Assembly (NCBI RefSeq): GCF_013282745.1 | Contig: NZ_CP054044.1 | Location: forward strand, 930,001-994,000 | DNA from: Yersinia bercovieri ATCC 43970 | Lineage (GTDB): Bacteria > Pseudomonadota > Gammaproteobacteria > Enterobacterales > Enterobacteriaceae | Direction of reading: 5' to 3' | DNA length: 64,000 nucleotides | Position numbers and translations under genes: made by a program | The notes under the pieces: generated by a model | The model's database searches: none | What the model was told of the DNA's origin: nothing | The model's input: only the letters and a program-made list of their open reading frames with translations | In this document: positions 11,956 to 20,571 of the stretch, piece by piece | Layout: every line of letters begins with the position of its first letter | Numbering within the stretch: position 1 is the stretch's first letter

Positions 11956-12921
11956 ATGCGTATTGGACACTTCCAGCTTACAAATTGCCTGATTGCCGCC
12001 CCGATGGCCGGTATAACAGACCGCCCCTTCAGAGCGCTATGTCATAGCATGGGGGCTGGAATGGCAGTATCTGAAATGCTCTCCTCAAATCCTGAGGTAT
12101 GGCGGACGGATAAGTCGCGTTTGCGCATGGTTCATAGTGATGAGCCTGGAATTCGTACCGTGCAAATTGCCGGTAGCGACCCAGATGATATGGCGGCGGC
12201 TGCCCGAATCAATGTGGCAAACGGCGCCCAAATCATTGATATCAATATGGGATGTCCGGCCAAGAAAGTGAACCGCAAGCTGGCAGGATCTGCATTGTTG
12301 CAGCATCCCGATCTGGTCAAACAGATCCTCTCCGCAGTCGTCAACGCGGTAGATGTGCCAGTCACGCTGAAGATCCGGACGGGTTGGTCGCCAGAACACC
12401 GTAACTGTATAGAAATTGCCCAACTGGCCGAAAATTGTGGTATACAAGCCCTGACGATTCATGGCCGAACTCGTTCTTGCCTGTTTAATGGTGAGGCGGA
12501 ATACGACAGCATTCGGGCAGTTAAGCAGACTGTTTCCATTCCCGTTATCGCGAATGGTGACATCACTGACCCGCATAAAGCCAGAGCGGTGCTCGACTAC
12601 ACTGGAGCTGATGCTCTGATGATAGGACGTGCCGCTCAGGGAAGACCTTGGATCTTCCGGGAAATCCAGCACTACCTGGACACTGGGGAGCTGCTGCCAC
12701 CGATGCCACTTGGCGAAGTGCAGCGCTTGTTAAACGGGCATATACGGGAATTGCACGACTTTTATGGTCCAGGCAAGGGATTTCGTATTGCACGTAAGCA
12801 CGTCTCTTGGTATCTCCAGGAGCACGCCCCTAACGACCAGTTTCGGCGCACATTCAACGCCATTGAGGATGCCAGCGAACAGCTGGAGGCGTTGGAGGCA
12901 TATTTCGAAAATCTTGCGTAA
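11956..12921 (+). CDS. dusB: tRNA-dihydrouridine synthase B
   Basis: FMN enzyme that reduces uridine to dihydrouridine in the tRNA D-loop. From ATG 11956 the protein has 321 residues, the E. coli DusB length, beginning [19 protein letters not shown]. The catalytic cysteine segment [13 protein letters not shown] is near 94-106. The in-frame start at 11839 would add residues not found in the family and lies upstream of the likely promoter. First gene of the dusB-fis operon. Confidence 0.97.
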   Translation: MRIGHFQLTNCLIAAPMAGITDRPFRALCHSMGAGMAVSEMLSSNPEVWRTDKSRLRMVHSDEPGIRTVQIAGSDPDDMAAAARINVANGAQIIDINMGCPAKKVNRKLAGSALLQHPDLVKQILSAVVNAVDVPVTLKIRTGWSPEHRNCIEIAQLAENCGIQALTIHGRTRSCLFNGEAEYDSIRAVKQTVSIPVIANGDITDPHKARAVLDYTGADALMIGRAAQGRPWIFREIQHYLDTGELLPPMPLGEVQRLLNGHIRELHDFYGPGKGFRIARKHVSWYLQEHAPNDQFRRTFNAIEDASEQLEALEAYFENLA

Positions 12922-12945
12922 ACAGAAAAAAGAGCTGACAGAACT

Positions 12946-13242
12946 ATGTTCGAACAACGCGTAAATTCTGACGTACTGACCGTTGCAACCGTAAATTCAC
13001 AAGATCAGGTGACTCAAAAGCCTTTGCGTGACTCGGTTAAACAAGCACTGAAGAACTATTTTGCTCAACTGAATGGTCAGGATGTGAGTGACCTGTATGA
13101 GTTGGTACTGGCTGAAGTTGAACAGCCATTGTTGGACATGGTGATGCAATACACCCGTGGCAACCAAACCCGCGCTGCCCTGATGATGGGCATCAACCGT
13201 GGCACGCTGCGTAAGAAATTGAAAAAATACGGCATGAACTGA
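12946..13242 (+). CDS. fis: DNA-binding protein Fis
   Basis: Nucleoid protein that bends DNA, activates stable-RNA promoters and assists site-specific recombination. The 98 residues look the same as E. coli Fis, as far as can be recalled. They include the N-terminal beta-arm and the C-terminal helix-turn-helix ([20 protein letters not shown]). It starts 24 bases after dusB and ends at a terminator. Downstream of fis the base composition changes abruptly to AT-rich. Confidence 0.99.
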
Positions 13243-13269
13243 TACTAGTCAGTTAAGGTGTTGTTTAAA

Positions 13270-13304
13270 AAGGCGTTATCCTTAATTGGTTAGCGCCTTT
13301 TTTA
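13270..13304 (+). terminator. Rho-independent terminator of dusB-fis
   Basis: Stem AAGGCGTTATCC / GGTTAGCGCCTT with one weak pair, followed by TTTTTT. It marks the end of the conserved operon and the left boundary of the AT-rich region. Confidence 0.85.
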
Positions 13305-13333
13305 TTAGGATTTTAAGCATCCCGCATACATAA

Positions 13334-13516
13334 TCGTGCCATTCACATTTAGAGATCTTCCGGCATACTCACTCTGACAGCAAAGCAGATAGCTATGTGC
13401 AGCTGAGCTCAGACGATATTGCGAGCATTGAGTTAATCCACAGGATAAGCAAAGGACAACATCCAGATGGGGAGGAGTTATTGTCAGCAGAGCAATTTTA
13501 TTTGTCGGCTATCTAA
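13334..13516 (+). pseudogene. Possible remnant of an unrecognised gene
   Basis: An open frame of 60 codons that has no start codon and ends at TAA 13514-13516. Its residues look protein-like and hydrophilic, for example LSSDDIASIELIHRISKGQ followed by HPDGEELLSAEQFYLSAI. There is no upstream ribosome site and a stop precedes it at 13331. It could be the end of a gene deleted on the left, or chance. The family is not recognised. Confidence 0.3.
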
Positions 13517-13917
13517 AAAGCAGACACGTAACTTTTGCTGACTTACCTACGATAATGCAACAGTTTCAGTGTCATTACCGATGATTAATAGCCCCCCGCC
13601 ATACACAATGGGCAATAGATATAAGTAACCCATACCAAGACTATCCAGCATCAGTAATGTCAATATCATTTTATTAATGTCATCACCATCAAATAGTCAC
13701 AATCACTTTTTATGGATCCACATATACTCCTTCAGTTTTTCAAATAAGTATTTATATTCATACAAATAATACTTTTTTATGTTATCGAGTATATCCTTAT
13801 ACTAAGGTCATTAAATTGAAAGAACTTAAGTATGATATCCAACTACTAACAAAGTTAAAAAGTAAAATAGACATGTGATTATACTTTCTGCTAGCGTATT
13901 AAAATTCAGATGATGAT
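13517..13917. other. AT-rich non-coding stretch
   Basis: About 400 bases of very AT-rich sequence in which no gene, RNA or convincing regulatory element was seen. The composition contrasts with fis upstream. Confidence 0.4.
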
Positions 13918-14178
13918 TTATTTTCTAAGTTTCATTTTCCTATTTATTTTCTCCCCAGATTTTTTGTCATAGTATCTCGTAGGCCATATTTCCGATGGAT
14001 GAACACCTAAAAAGTCCGCAATTATATATTCGCCTTTAGGCCATGGTCTTGTTAACGTATTTCCAAGTGTACTTGAACTTAAACCAGAATTACGCGAAAC
14101 AGCAGAGAGAGTAGACCCTTTTTTACGTATCGCTGCTATTATATCTGCAGGATGCCAGTCCGAGATGTTTTTAATCAT
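13918..14178 (-). CDS. Ner/Nlp (SfsB)-like helix-turn-helix regulator
   Basis: Putative small DNA-binding protein of the family that includes Mu phage Ner and E. coli Nlp/SfsB. From ATG 14178 it has 86 residues, beginning MIKNISDWHPADIIAAIRKK; the DWHPADI opening, the helix-turn-helix (STLSAVSRNSGLSSSTLGNT) and the YIIADFLGVHPSEIWPTRY tail are characteristic. AGGAA lies before this ATG; the longer start at 14259 is unlikely. It stands alone in AT-rich DNA beside the luxR/luxI pair. Target genes are unknown. Confidence 0.8.
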   Translation of the reverse strand: MIKNISDWHPADIIAAIRKKGSTLSAVSRNSGLSSSTLGNTLTRPWPKGEYIIADFLGVHPSEIWPTRYYDKKSGEKINRKMKLRK

Positions 14179-14732
14179 AAAATTCCTTTGATGTGACTTA
14201 TAACTGGATGATATATAATCCACAGTATAAAATGTGGCAATATAACATCGAAATTTCATTCTAGCTTATAAGCTATTTTATAGTGAACAACTAAGTGCTT
14301 ATTCCTCAGATAGTCGAAGTTAAACGTACCAATATAATATGTTCATAAAATTGTTATGGGAAGATTTTCATCAACTTACTGAGGGTATTATACATATATA
14401 GATAAGAGATAGTAGTACACCAAAGTATAATGTAGTGCTGTACTTTAGAATAGATAACGACCTGTAAATAATAGTTAAATTATAAATCAATAATGAATCT
14501 AATTTCTACATCATATTAATACATAATTTAAATATGTCATTATTATGATAAATAGAACTAATATACTTATTTCAGTAATTTATATAACTAACGAGCAGGC
14601 CCTACATTGCTTATAATTACAAAGGCAACAAATAAAATGCTTATCATCATTTGTAGTGAGATTTTTTATTTACAGATAATAACATTTCATATACCATTTT
14701 TTAAAAGATAAGTTTATTCAGGAGAGGGTAAG
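14179..14732. other. AT-rich intergenic region upstream of luxR-type gene
   Basis: More than 500 bases separating the divergent Ner-like gene and the luxR homologue. No ORF, hairpin terminator or clear binding site could be assigned. The very low GC content and isolated position suggest acquired DNA or an H-NS target. Confidence 0.4.
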
Positions 14733-15467
14733 TTGACCAAATTATTTTTCAACAACGAATTGATTAATACTACGGTGAAAAAGAAACTTGAACGAAAACT
14801 AGAAAAATACAACAATGTAAAATATGCATACGCAATAATGAACAAGAGGAATCCGGCTGATTTTATGGTTATTTCAAACCGGAGTAAATGGTTCGAATTT
14901 TATACGAAAAACAATTTTCAGTACATTGATCCTATTATTATCACGGCATCACATAGAGTGACGCCATTCTCTTGGGACGAAAATATTATGATAAATTCAG
15001 GATTGAAGTTGCCAAAAATATTTGACGTTGCAAAGGAGTACGATGTGATTAATGGTCATACCTTTGTTCTACATGATCAATACTATAACCTTACTATTCT
15101 CTCTCTTATGACTGACAAAGATTGTGATGAAGATATAGAAGATAAAATAGCTAATGATAAAGCTAATATTCAGATGCTATTGATGCTCATTCACGAGAAA
15201 CTGACCTCATTTTATAATGATCTAAATCGTAGTAGTGATTTTTGTAAAATGGGTAGAAATGAAATTTTCACAAAGCGTGAAAATGAAATTATTTACTGGG
15301 CAAGTGTGGGTAAATCCTATCCAGAAATAGCACTCATTTTAGGAATAAAACCCACAACGGTAAAACATCATATGGGGAAAGTAGTAAGAAAACTTGGAGT
15401 AACTAATGCTAAGCATGCTATAAGTCTTGCGGTTGAGTTACAACTGATTAGACCTGATTACTCCTAA
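14733..15467 (+). CDS. LuxR-family quorum-sensing regulator (YenR/YpsR-like)
   Basis: Acyl-homoserine-lactone-responsive transcription factor. It has 244 residues: an autoinducer-binding domain (about 15-165, with WFEFYTKNNFQYIDPIII carrying conserved W/Y/D positions) and a LuxR helix-turn-helix (about 178-235, TKRENEIIYWASVGKSYPEI, then TTVKHHMGKVVRKLGV). The start is TTG at 14733, with GGAGAGGG before it and no better ATG. It is convergent with, and overlaps by 20 bases, the adjacent luxI gene, an arrangement typical of Yersinia pairs. Codon use is AT-rich. Which paralogue (YenR/YpsR or YtbR type) cannot be settled without a phylogeny. Confidence 0.9.
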   Translation: MTKLFFNNELINTTVKKKLERKLEKYNNVKYAYAIMNKRNPADFMVISNRSKWFEFYTKNNFQYIDPIIITASHRVTPFSWDENIMINSGLKLPKIFDVAKEYDVINGHTFVLHDQYYNLTILSLMTDKDCDEDIEDKIANDKANIQMLLMLIHEKLTSFYNDLNRSSDFCKMGRNEIFTKRENEIIYWASVGKSYPEIALILGIKPTTVKHHMGKVVRKLGVTNAKHAISLAVELQLIRPDYS

Positions 15468-16095
15468 TATCTAGGGAGAGCGGCCAAGTATTTAATTTAT
15501 CATTTTCAATGAGTAAAGTTTTGCTAATTTTATGCATCAATATCTGTTGATTGTGTTCGTCAACTGGCATGTAGACAACGTAAATTATTTTATTTTCTTC
15601 TGACAGGCCTTGTTCAACTACTGAAATCAACCAACCAGACCTTTTAAATATAGCCAACATTGGGTGACTGATTATGGCATAAATACCTTCATAGCCCTGA
15701 TGTCTGGTATAATTGATCATGGATAAAAAAAGCATTGAGCTGATAGGATAATGTTGTAATTGTAGTGTCTTAGTACGATTTTTTGCAATGAATAATCTAC
15801 TGGCTTCTAGATAATTCCCATCAGGGAGTTCAATCTTGTTGAAGTATGATTTAAATACTCCAGTGATCATATTTGGATGTTTTATTCCGATAAATCGAAG
15901 ACTGCAAATAACCTGGTCATCATGGACACCAAACAGATAGGTAGTATTGATGCTATCATATTCATCAAACTCCATACCATTCTCACAATTAACGTTCCAA
16001 TTAAGTCTATCTTTAAATACATTTTTCCTTAGTAAAAACAACTCTCTGGCACGCATGGTGGATAAGGAACTATAACTAACATCAAATATTTCCAT
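15448..16095 (-). CDS. LuxI-family acyl-homoserine-lactone synthase (YenI/YpsI-like)
   Basis: Makes N-acyl-homoserine lactone signals from S-adenosylmethionine and acyl-ACP. The 215 residues carry the conserved LuxI positions: R23 and F27 in LLRKNVFKDRLNW, the acidic pair in EFDEYDSINTTYL, the arginine in ICSLRFI and the E/R pair in LEASRLFI. It is the cognate partner of the convergent luxR-type gene, whose 3' end it overlaps by 20 bases. Paralogue identity is left open; the sequence appears closer to YpsI-type than YtbI-type proteins, from memory only. Confidence 0.92.
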   Translation of the reverse strand: MEIFDVSYSSLSTMRARELFLLRKNVFKDRLNWNVNCENGMEFDEYDSINTTYLFGVHDDQVICSLRFIGIKHPNMITGVFKSYFNKIELPDGNYLEASRLFIAKNRTKTLQLQHYPISSMLFLSMINYTRHQGYEGIYAIISHPMLAIFKRSGWLISVVEQGLSEENKIIYVVYMPVDEHNQQILMHKISKTLLIENDKLNTWPLSLDIRSNQV

Positions 16096-16605
16096 ATTTA
16101 TTACATTCCATAATTTAATTATAATTAAGCATTTGTAAAAAATGAAGAAAAACCTAAATTCTTAAAAAGAATCAGTTAATAAGCACAGCATTAAGCGCAT
16201 TCGTAAGATGTTACATTAACTACAACTAAAAATCCACTTATTGAACACTACAATTTAGTTGTAAATTAAATATTATCTATTGATCCTACACCTTATATCA
16301 GCATACATAATTCTATAGATAGAATGATCTATTTGACATGATAACTTAAATTTACCACTCTATTTTACCCTCATTTTTCTTATACTGTGATTTTGTTAAC
16401 TACATATAGATTACATATTGGTGAATGGATTATCACTAGTTAAATGAATCACAATGTGAATAGCTATCATAGTTAACCATTATTCATATCTCTCTAACAA
16501 TAGTTGTCAATGGCTCGTGTAAATGACTATCGCCAGGAAAGCACAAATATAAATTAGCTTGCCGAAGAGATCGGCTGCCAATCAAGGCCATAGAAGTTGA
16601 ACTGA
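16096..16605. promoter_or_regulatory. luxI upstream region with candidate inverted repeat
   Basis: AT-rich 510-base gap containing the promoter of the luxI-type gene. A perfect 10-bp inverted repeat, TACAACTAAA (16221-16230) and TTTAGTTGTA (16254-16263), has a 23-base loop; the right arm also sits in a TACAA-TTTAG-TTGTA palindrome (16249-16263). Neither matches the classical lux box. No gene was seen. Confidence 0.35.
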
Positions 16606-18264
16606 TCAACCAACCGCTACCCGATTACGCCCCTGCTGTTTCGCGCGGTATAGCGCTGCATCAGCCAGTTTTAGCGCATCTTCTGGCATACCTTCGCCGC
16701 TCCAATAGGCGACGCCCAGTGAAATCGTGATGGGGCGAATGTTTGCTATCGCCATCATTGCCACATTGTGGCGCAGCCGATTGGCAACCTGTGTCGCTAC
16801 ATCAAGTGTCGTACCTGGTAGCAACATCAGAAACTCTTCACCGCCGCTACGGCAAAGGATATCGGTATCGCGAGAGCTATCACGGATCTGAGTCGCCAGC
16901 TGTTTGATCACCTCATCACCGATATCATGCCCATAGGTGTCATTAATCAACTTAAAGTGGTCAATATCCAACGCAATAACTGAAAAGTGCTGTCCGAGTT
17001 GTCCGATAGGCTCAAGGGCGGTGGCCAATCCCCGCCGGTTATACAGGCCCGTCATCGGATCGGTTTGCGCCTCAAATTTCAATTTGCCAATTTTCTTTTG
17101 CAGTAAACTGATGCCTATCAACATCGCCCGTTTGAGTTGTGTGGACTCGAAATACCATGATGGTATCTCTTTGATACTGAAAGCGATATCTGGTTTATCC
17201 ATATCATTGGCACTGCCCGCCAGTAACCACAACGGGCGGGCAATCAGGCGAGATAGCAGCCAAACCCCCAGCAAAGTGAGTAACGCCAGCGGCGCGATAT
17301 GCCCCAAACCCTTAATCATTAGCCCTTCTAACGGCTTCAGGGTTGATGCCTCAGGCCGCAAGGTAATAATTTCCCAACCGGATGGCTCCACGACAGCGTA
17401 ACCCGCCAGCATCGACTCACCACTGGTATTGCTCACCATCAAACTGCCATTACTTGCCGTTTTCACGGCCTCAGTGAGTGGTCTCGGCGAGAGTATTTCC
17501 CCGACACGGTTTGCATCTCGGTGGTAAAGGATGCGCCGATCACTGTCCAGCACCACAATATAGGAGCCATCGCGATAGTAGTGCTCGCCCAATAGCTCAT
17601 TTAATATACTCTGCTTACGCAGATAAATGGTCCCGCCAATATAGCCACGATAGCGCCCATCCGGCGTGATAATCGGGGTTGATATATTGACGACCAGATT
17701 ATTAGCTGCCGATAAATAGGGCTTACTGATTAGTGGGCGGCGCAATTTTAGCGCTTCCACCGCCCCCGGTGAGGTTAGGGTTTGCCCCAGCAACTGGAGA
17801 CTATCTGGCGATGTGGCACGGATAACACCGTGCGCATCAGTGATGACCACCGAGTTAAAGTTGTCGGTCTGGTATTTTAGCCGGGCAGTTTCTGCTTGCA
17901 GAATGGCGGGATCATCAAAATGTCTGGCGGCAATCATGCTGCTGTAATAAAGCTGCTTTTGCGCACTTCTCAGAAAAATCTCGGTACTGGACGCCAGCTT
18001 GGTGGCATAAACACGATTGGCTTCCAATGTGTTATCAATCAATAGCTGCCGCTGCACCCGATAACTGGCATAGAAGCTGTTCGCCAGCGTCACAAACGCA
18101 CTCATCAGAGCCAGAATAAGGATTAGGCGACCTAAGTCGAGGCGGAAAATCTTGGTAGAAATAATCGAGCGTGACAAGACAGCATTCCTGAAGCGGTAGA
18201 AAGACCCTATTAAGCAATGACGGTAGCATGAAAAGAGAGCAAGAACTCGCCTATATATAGGCAT
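16606..18264 (-). CDS. Membrane-anchored diguanylate cyclase with periplasmic dCache-like sensor
   Basis: Synthesises cyclic di-GMP in response to a periplasmic signal. It has 552 residues: a hydrophobic helix near 48-66, a periplasmic PAS/dCache-like region (about 75-310, including YRGYIGGTIYLRKQSILNEL), a second helix near 318-340, then a GGDEF domain (about 395-550). The active site reads RSGGEEF and is preceded five residues earlier by the inhibitory I-site RDTD, so the enzyme looks active and feedback-inhibited. The start is uncertain: no strong ribosome site was found near 18264. Confidence 0.85.
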   Translation of the reverse strand: MPIYRRVLALFSCYRHCLIGSFYRFRNAVLSRSIISTKIFRLDLGRLILILALMSAFVTLANSFYASYRVQRQLLIDNTLEANRVYATKLASSTEIFLRSAQKQLYYSSMIAARHFDDPAILQAETARLKYQTDNFNSVVITDAHGVIRATSPDSLQLLGQTLTSPGAVEALKLRRPLISKPYLSAANNLVVNISTPIITPDGRYRGYIGGTIYLRKQSILNELLGEHYYRDGSYIVVLDSDRRILYHRDANRVGEILSPRPLTEAVKTASNGSLMVSNTSGESMLAGYAVVEPSGWEIITLRPEASTLKPLEGLMIKGLGHIAPLALLTLLGVWLLSRLIARPLWLLAGSANDMDKPDIAFSIKEIPSWYFESTQLKRAMLIGISLLQKKIGKLKFEAQTDPMTGLYNRRGLATALEPIGQLGQHFSVIALDIDHFKLINDTYGHDIGDEVIKQLATQIRDSSRDTDILCRSGGEEFLMLLPGTTLDVATQVANRLRHNVAMMAIANIRPITISLGVAYWSGEGMPEDALKLADAALYRAKQQGRNRVAVG

Positions 18265-18339
18265 AGGCTCAATATTTATCTCCTCAGATCAATCGTTATC
18301 ACGCTATAGTCATTATCAACGGCTATCTATAGTTAAAAT

Positions 18340-18439
18340 AGCTGGCGTTTCAGCACGGCAGCAGACGAATGAACTCCGATGAGCGGATGAAAATCAGTAA
18401 GTTGGAAGAGCAAGCTGCAACGTCAAATAAGAAGGGTAT
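18340..18439. repeat. Decayed ERIC-type repeat upstream of the lipoprotein gene
   Basis: Aligns by eye with the clear copies at 8751 and 49041: GGCAGCAGACGAATGAACTC, then CCGATGAGCGG, AATCAGTAAGTTGGAAGAG and the terminal GAAGGGTAT. The core palindrome is eroded. It lies about 30 bases before the start of the next gene. Confidence 0.55.
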
Positions 18440-18471
18440 GGCTGACTCATACCAACAATTAGGGGTTAATT

Positions 18472-18942
18472 ATGAAAAAGCTGGTCATTGCCGTAGCGCT
18501 CGCAACAACTGTATTAAGTGGATGTGCCAACAACAGCACATCATCTGGTGATACTTTCACTGCCTCTCAGGCACGACAAGTTCATACCGTAACCTACGGG
18601 ACGGTTATCTCTGCACGTCCGGTCACCATTCAGGGTGGCGATAAGAATAACGTAGCTGGTGCCATTGGCGGTGCTGTGGTGGGTGGATTCTTGGGGAATA
18701 CTATTGGCGGTGGCCGTGGTAATAGCCTGGCAACCGCGGGTGGTGTGGTTGCCGGTGGTATGGCAGGTCAAGGCGTACAGAGTGCGATGAACCGCAGTGA
18801 AGGTGTGCAGTTGGAAATACGCCGAGATGATGGCAGCAACATTGTCGTGGTGCAGGCGCAAGGCCCTACCCGTTTCGGCGCAGGCCAACGCGTGATGATT
18901 GCCAGCGATCGTAGCGGTACAGTGACGGTTTCTCCTCGCTAA
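18472..18942 (+). CDS. SlyB/Pcp-family outer-membrane lipoprotein
   Basis: Glycine-zipper lipoprotein like E. coli SlyB and the Pcp/PcpY proteins, implicated in envelope integrity. It has 156 residues, close to SlyB (155). A lipoprotein signal ends at the lipobox VLSGC (Cys near 18), followed by the GNVVG-type glycine zipper (AGAIGGAVVGGFLGNTIGGG) at about 61-85 and a C-terminal beta domain. It probably forms a single transcription unit, with a terminator directly after. Whether it is slyB itself or a paralogue is uncertain. Confidence 0.85.
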   Translation: MKKLVIAVALATTVLSGCANNSTSSGDTFTASQARQVHTVTYGTVISARPVTIQGGDKNNVAGAIGGAVVGGFLGNTIGGGRGNSLATAGGVVAGGMAGQGVQSAMNRSEGVQLEIRRDDGSNIVVVQAQGPTRFGAGQRVMIASDRSGTVTVSPR

Positions 18943-18948
18943 AACTCA

Positions 18949-18976
18949 ATACCGGAGGTTATCCTCCGGTATTTTG
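18949..18976 (+). terminator. Rho-independent terminator of the lipoprotein gene
   Basis: Stem ATACCGGAGG / CCTCCGGTAT with loop TTAT, followed by TTTT. Confidence 0.85.
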
Positions 18977-19179
18977 CGGCCTAATGACAGAAAATAGGTT
19001 AAAATTTAGCATCATTTTTAATTGACCTAACAGCCTGTTTAGTCACATAAAATCACCATTTCACTGCACAATTACAGCTGAAAAACCCATTCACATTAGT
19101 TATGGCAGTCAAATATAGTGTTGCCACGAGAAATGTATTGTGGTTAAATAGCGTCATCGGTTTGGAACACAGACCTTAT

Positions 19180-19336
19180 GAAAGCAGTTTTAGTAAAGCA
19201 GTCCTCAGTTCAAGCGCTATCCATAGATATCCCTTCTCCGTGAGTCTCCTCCTAAGTGCCCATAAGTTATCCTCTGAAAGACAGACCACATTCGCTGCAA
19301 TATTGTGGCAAAAAAATAATTGAAGGAAATATCTCT
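19180..19336 (+). promoter_or_regulatory. Cold-shock mRNA leader of cspA1
   Basis: Long leader typical of cspA mRNAs. It shares blocks with the leader at 19660: GCAGTTTTAGTAAAGCAGT, then CTTCTCCG, CTAAGTGCCC, CATAAGTT and AATTGAAGGAA. An AGTAAA element lies at 19192-19197, 145 bases before the ATG. AGUAAA is the motif reported in Y. enterocolitica cspA1/A2 mRNA as important for cold-shock cutting. Role inferred by homology. Confidence 0.65.
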
Positions 19337-19549
19337 ATGTCTAATAAAATGACTGGTTTAGTAAAATGGTTTGACGCTGGTAAAGGTTTTGGTTTCATCA
19401 CTCCTGCTGACGGCAGCAAAGACGTGTTCGTTCACTTCTCTGCTATCCAGAGCAATGATTTCAAAACCTTAGATGAAGGCCAAAAAGTTGAGTTCTCTAT
19501 TGAGAACGGCGCTAAAGGCCCATCAGCGGTAAACGTAGTCGCTCTGTAA
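19337..19549 (+). CDS. cspA1: Major cold-shock protein CspA1
   Basis: Single-stranded nucleic-acid chaperone of 70 residues that melts mRNA structure at low temperature. The RNP1 motif KGFGFITP and RNP2 motif DVFVHFS are present. ATG 19337 ([19 protein letters not shown]) gives the standard CspA length and has GAAGGAA before it. A near-identical gene follows after 260 bases. CspA-type proteins are known to be regulated at the RNA level, in line with the long leader. Confidence 0.95.
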   Translation: MSNKMTGLVKWFDAGKGFGFITPADGSKDVFVHFSAIQSNDFKTLDEGQKVEFSIENGAKGPSAVNVVAL

Positions 19550-19659
19550 TACAGTGTGATTCTGGGTGTTGGCAACCGACAGCGATGACGGTTTAACCCG
19601 AGCAGTGTTGCCAACACTCAAGTAAGAAAGCAGTACCCGGTTGACAGTAACATTTATGC

Positions 19660-19809
19660 AAGCAGTTTTAGTAAAGCAGTTCCCCGTATTAGCGTTATCA
19701 GACAGATACCACTTCTCCGCGAAATTCCTTCTAAGTGCCCCATAAGTTGTACCCAAGCCTATTCGCTCGCCTATGGCGGCAATCAAAAATAATTGAAGGA
19801 AGTATCTCT
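19660..19809 (+). promoter_or_regulatory. Cold-shock mRNA leader of cspA2
   Basis: A second copy of the leader found before cspA1, with AGTAAA at 19670-19675 placed 140 bases before the cspA2 ATG, almost the same spacing as in the first copy. Leader and coding sequence were therefore duplicated as one unit. There is no terminator between the genes, so a bicistronic cspA1-cspA2 mRNA is possible. Confidence 0.65.
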
Positions 19810-20022
19810 ATGTCTAATAAAATGACTGGTTTAGTAAAATGGTTTAACGCTGACAAAGGTTTCGGTTTCATTTCTCCTGCTGACGGCAGCAAAGACGTGT
19901 TCGTTCACTTCTCTGCTATTCAGAGCAATGATTTCAAAACCTTAGAAGAAGGCCAAAACGTTGAGTTCTCTATCGAGAACGGCGCTAAAGGCCCAGCGGC
20001 AGCAAATGTTGTTGCTCTGTAA
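19810..20022 (+). CDS. cspA2: Major cold-shock protein CspA2
   Basis: Seventy-residue cold-shock domain protein differing from CspA1 at only a handful of positions (for example [10 protein letters not shown] against [10 protein letters not shown], and AAANVVAL against SAVNVVAL). RNP1 and RNP2 motifs are intact. ATG 19810 is preceded by GAAGGAAG. It ends at a strong terminator shared with cspA1 if the two are cotranscribed. Confidence 0.95.
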   Translation: MSNKMTGLVKWFNADKGFGFISPADGSKDVFVHFSAIQSNDFKTLEEGQNVEFSIENGAKGPAAANVVAL

Positions 20023-20100
20023 GAGTTAATACCAGATGAATGATTTACGATAGCGATGAAGGTGATAGCCCTGAGCAGTTAAATCATTCTGAATAAAAGA

Positions 20101-20124
20101 CCCGCCTTGGTGCGGGTTTTTTTG
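20101..20124 (+). terminator. Rho-independent terminator after cspA2
   Basis: Stem CCCGC / GCGGG with loop CTTGGT, followed by a run of seven T. Confidence 0.85.
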
Positions 20125-20571
20125 TTGCTCAAAATATGACACTGCACATAATAATATAAAATAGCTAATATGCTAAAAAGGTAATATTTGCTAAGCAAAG
20201 TTAACATATTCGGTGTTATTTCCTCCTATCTCGTTAATCTGCCGTATTTATCTATTCGACCCTCTCAGTTCATCTGTCGACTTGGCTATTAATGTGAAAT
20301 CATCTTGTTTTAACAGATAAAATTCTGTTGTTTATAATTAAAAAAGTAAAGTAATCGATAAACTTTGTCTGAATTACCCTCATCAGAACAATATATTTCC
20401 CCCACCAATCACCGCACTCCGTACAATATAAAAATGACTTTGATCAAAATGGTGAAGTTATTTTGTCTATACAGTTAATTCATATCTTTACAGCCTTAAT
20501 AATTTAATCACCACCTATTGTTATCGGTGGTGATTAACACTGTATATATAATTGTATCAAGGTAAATAATC
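20125..20571. other. AT-rich intergenic region upstream of the dicarboxylate carrier
   Basis: About 450 bases with no gene seen. It presumably contains the carrier promoter. A short palindrome, CACCACC / GGTGGTG around 20511-20533, lies just upstream of the gene and could be an operator or leader hairpin. Confidence 0.35.
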
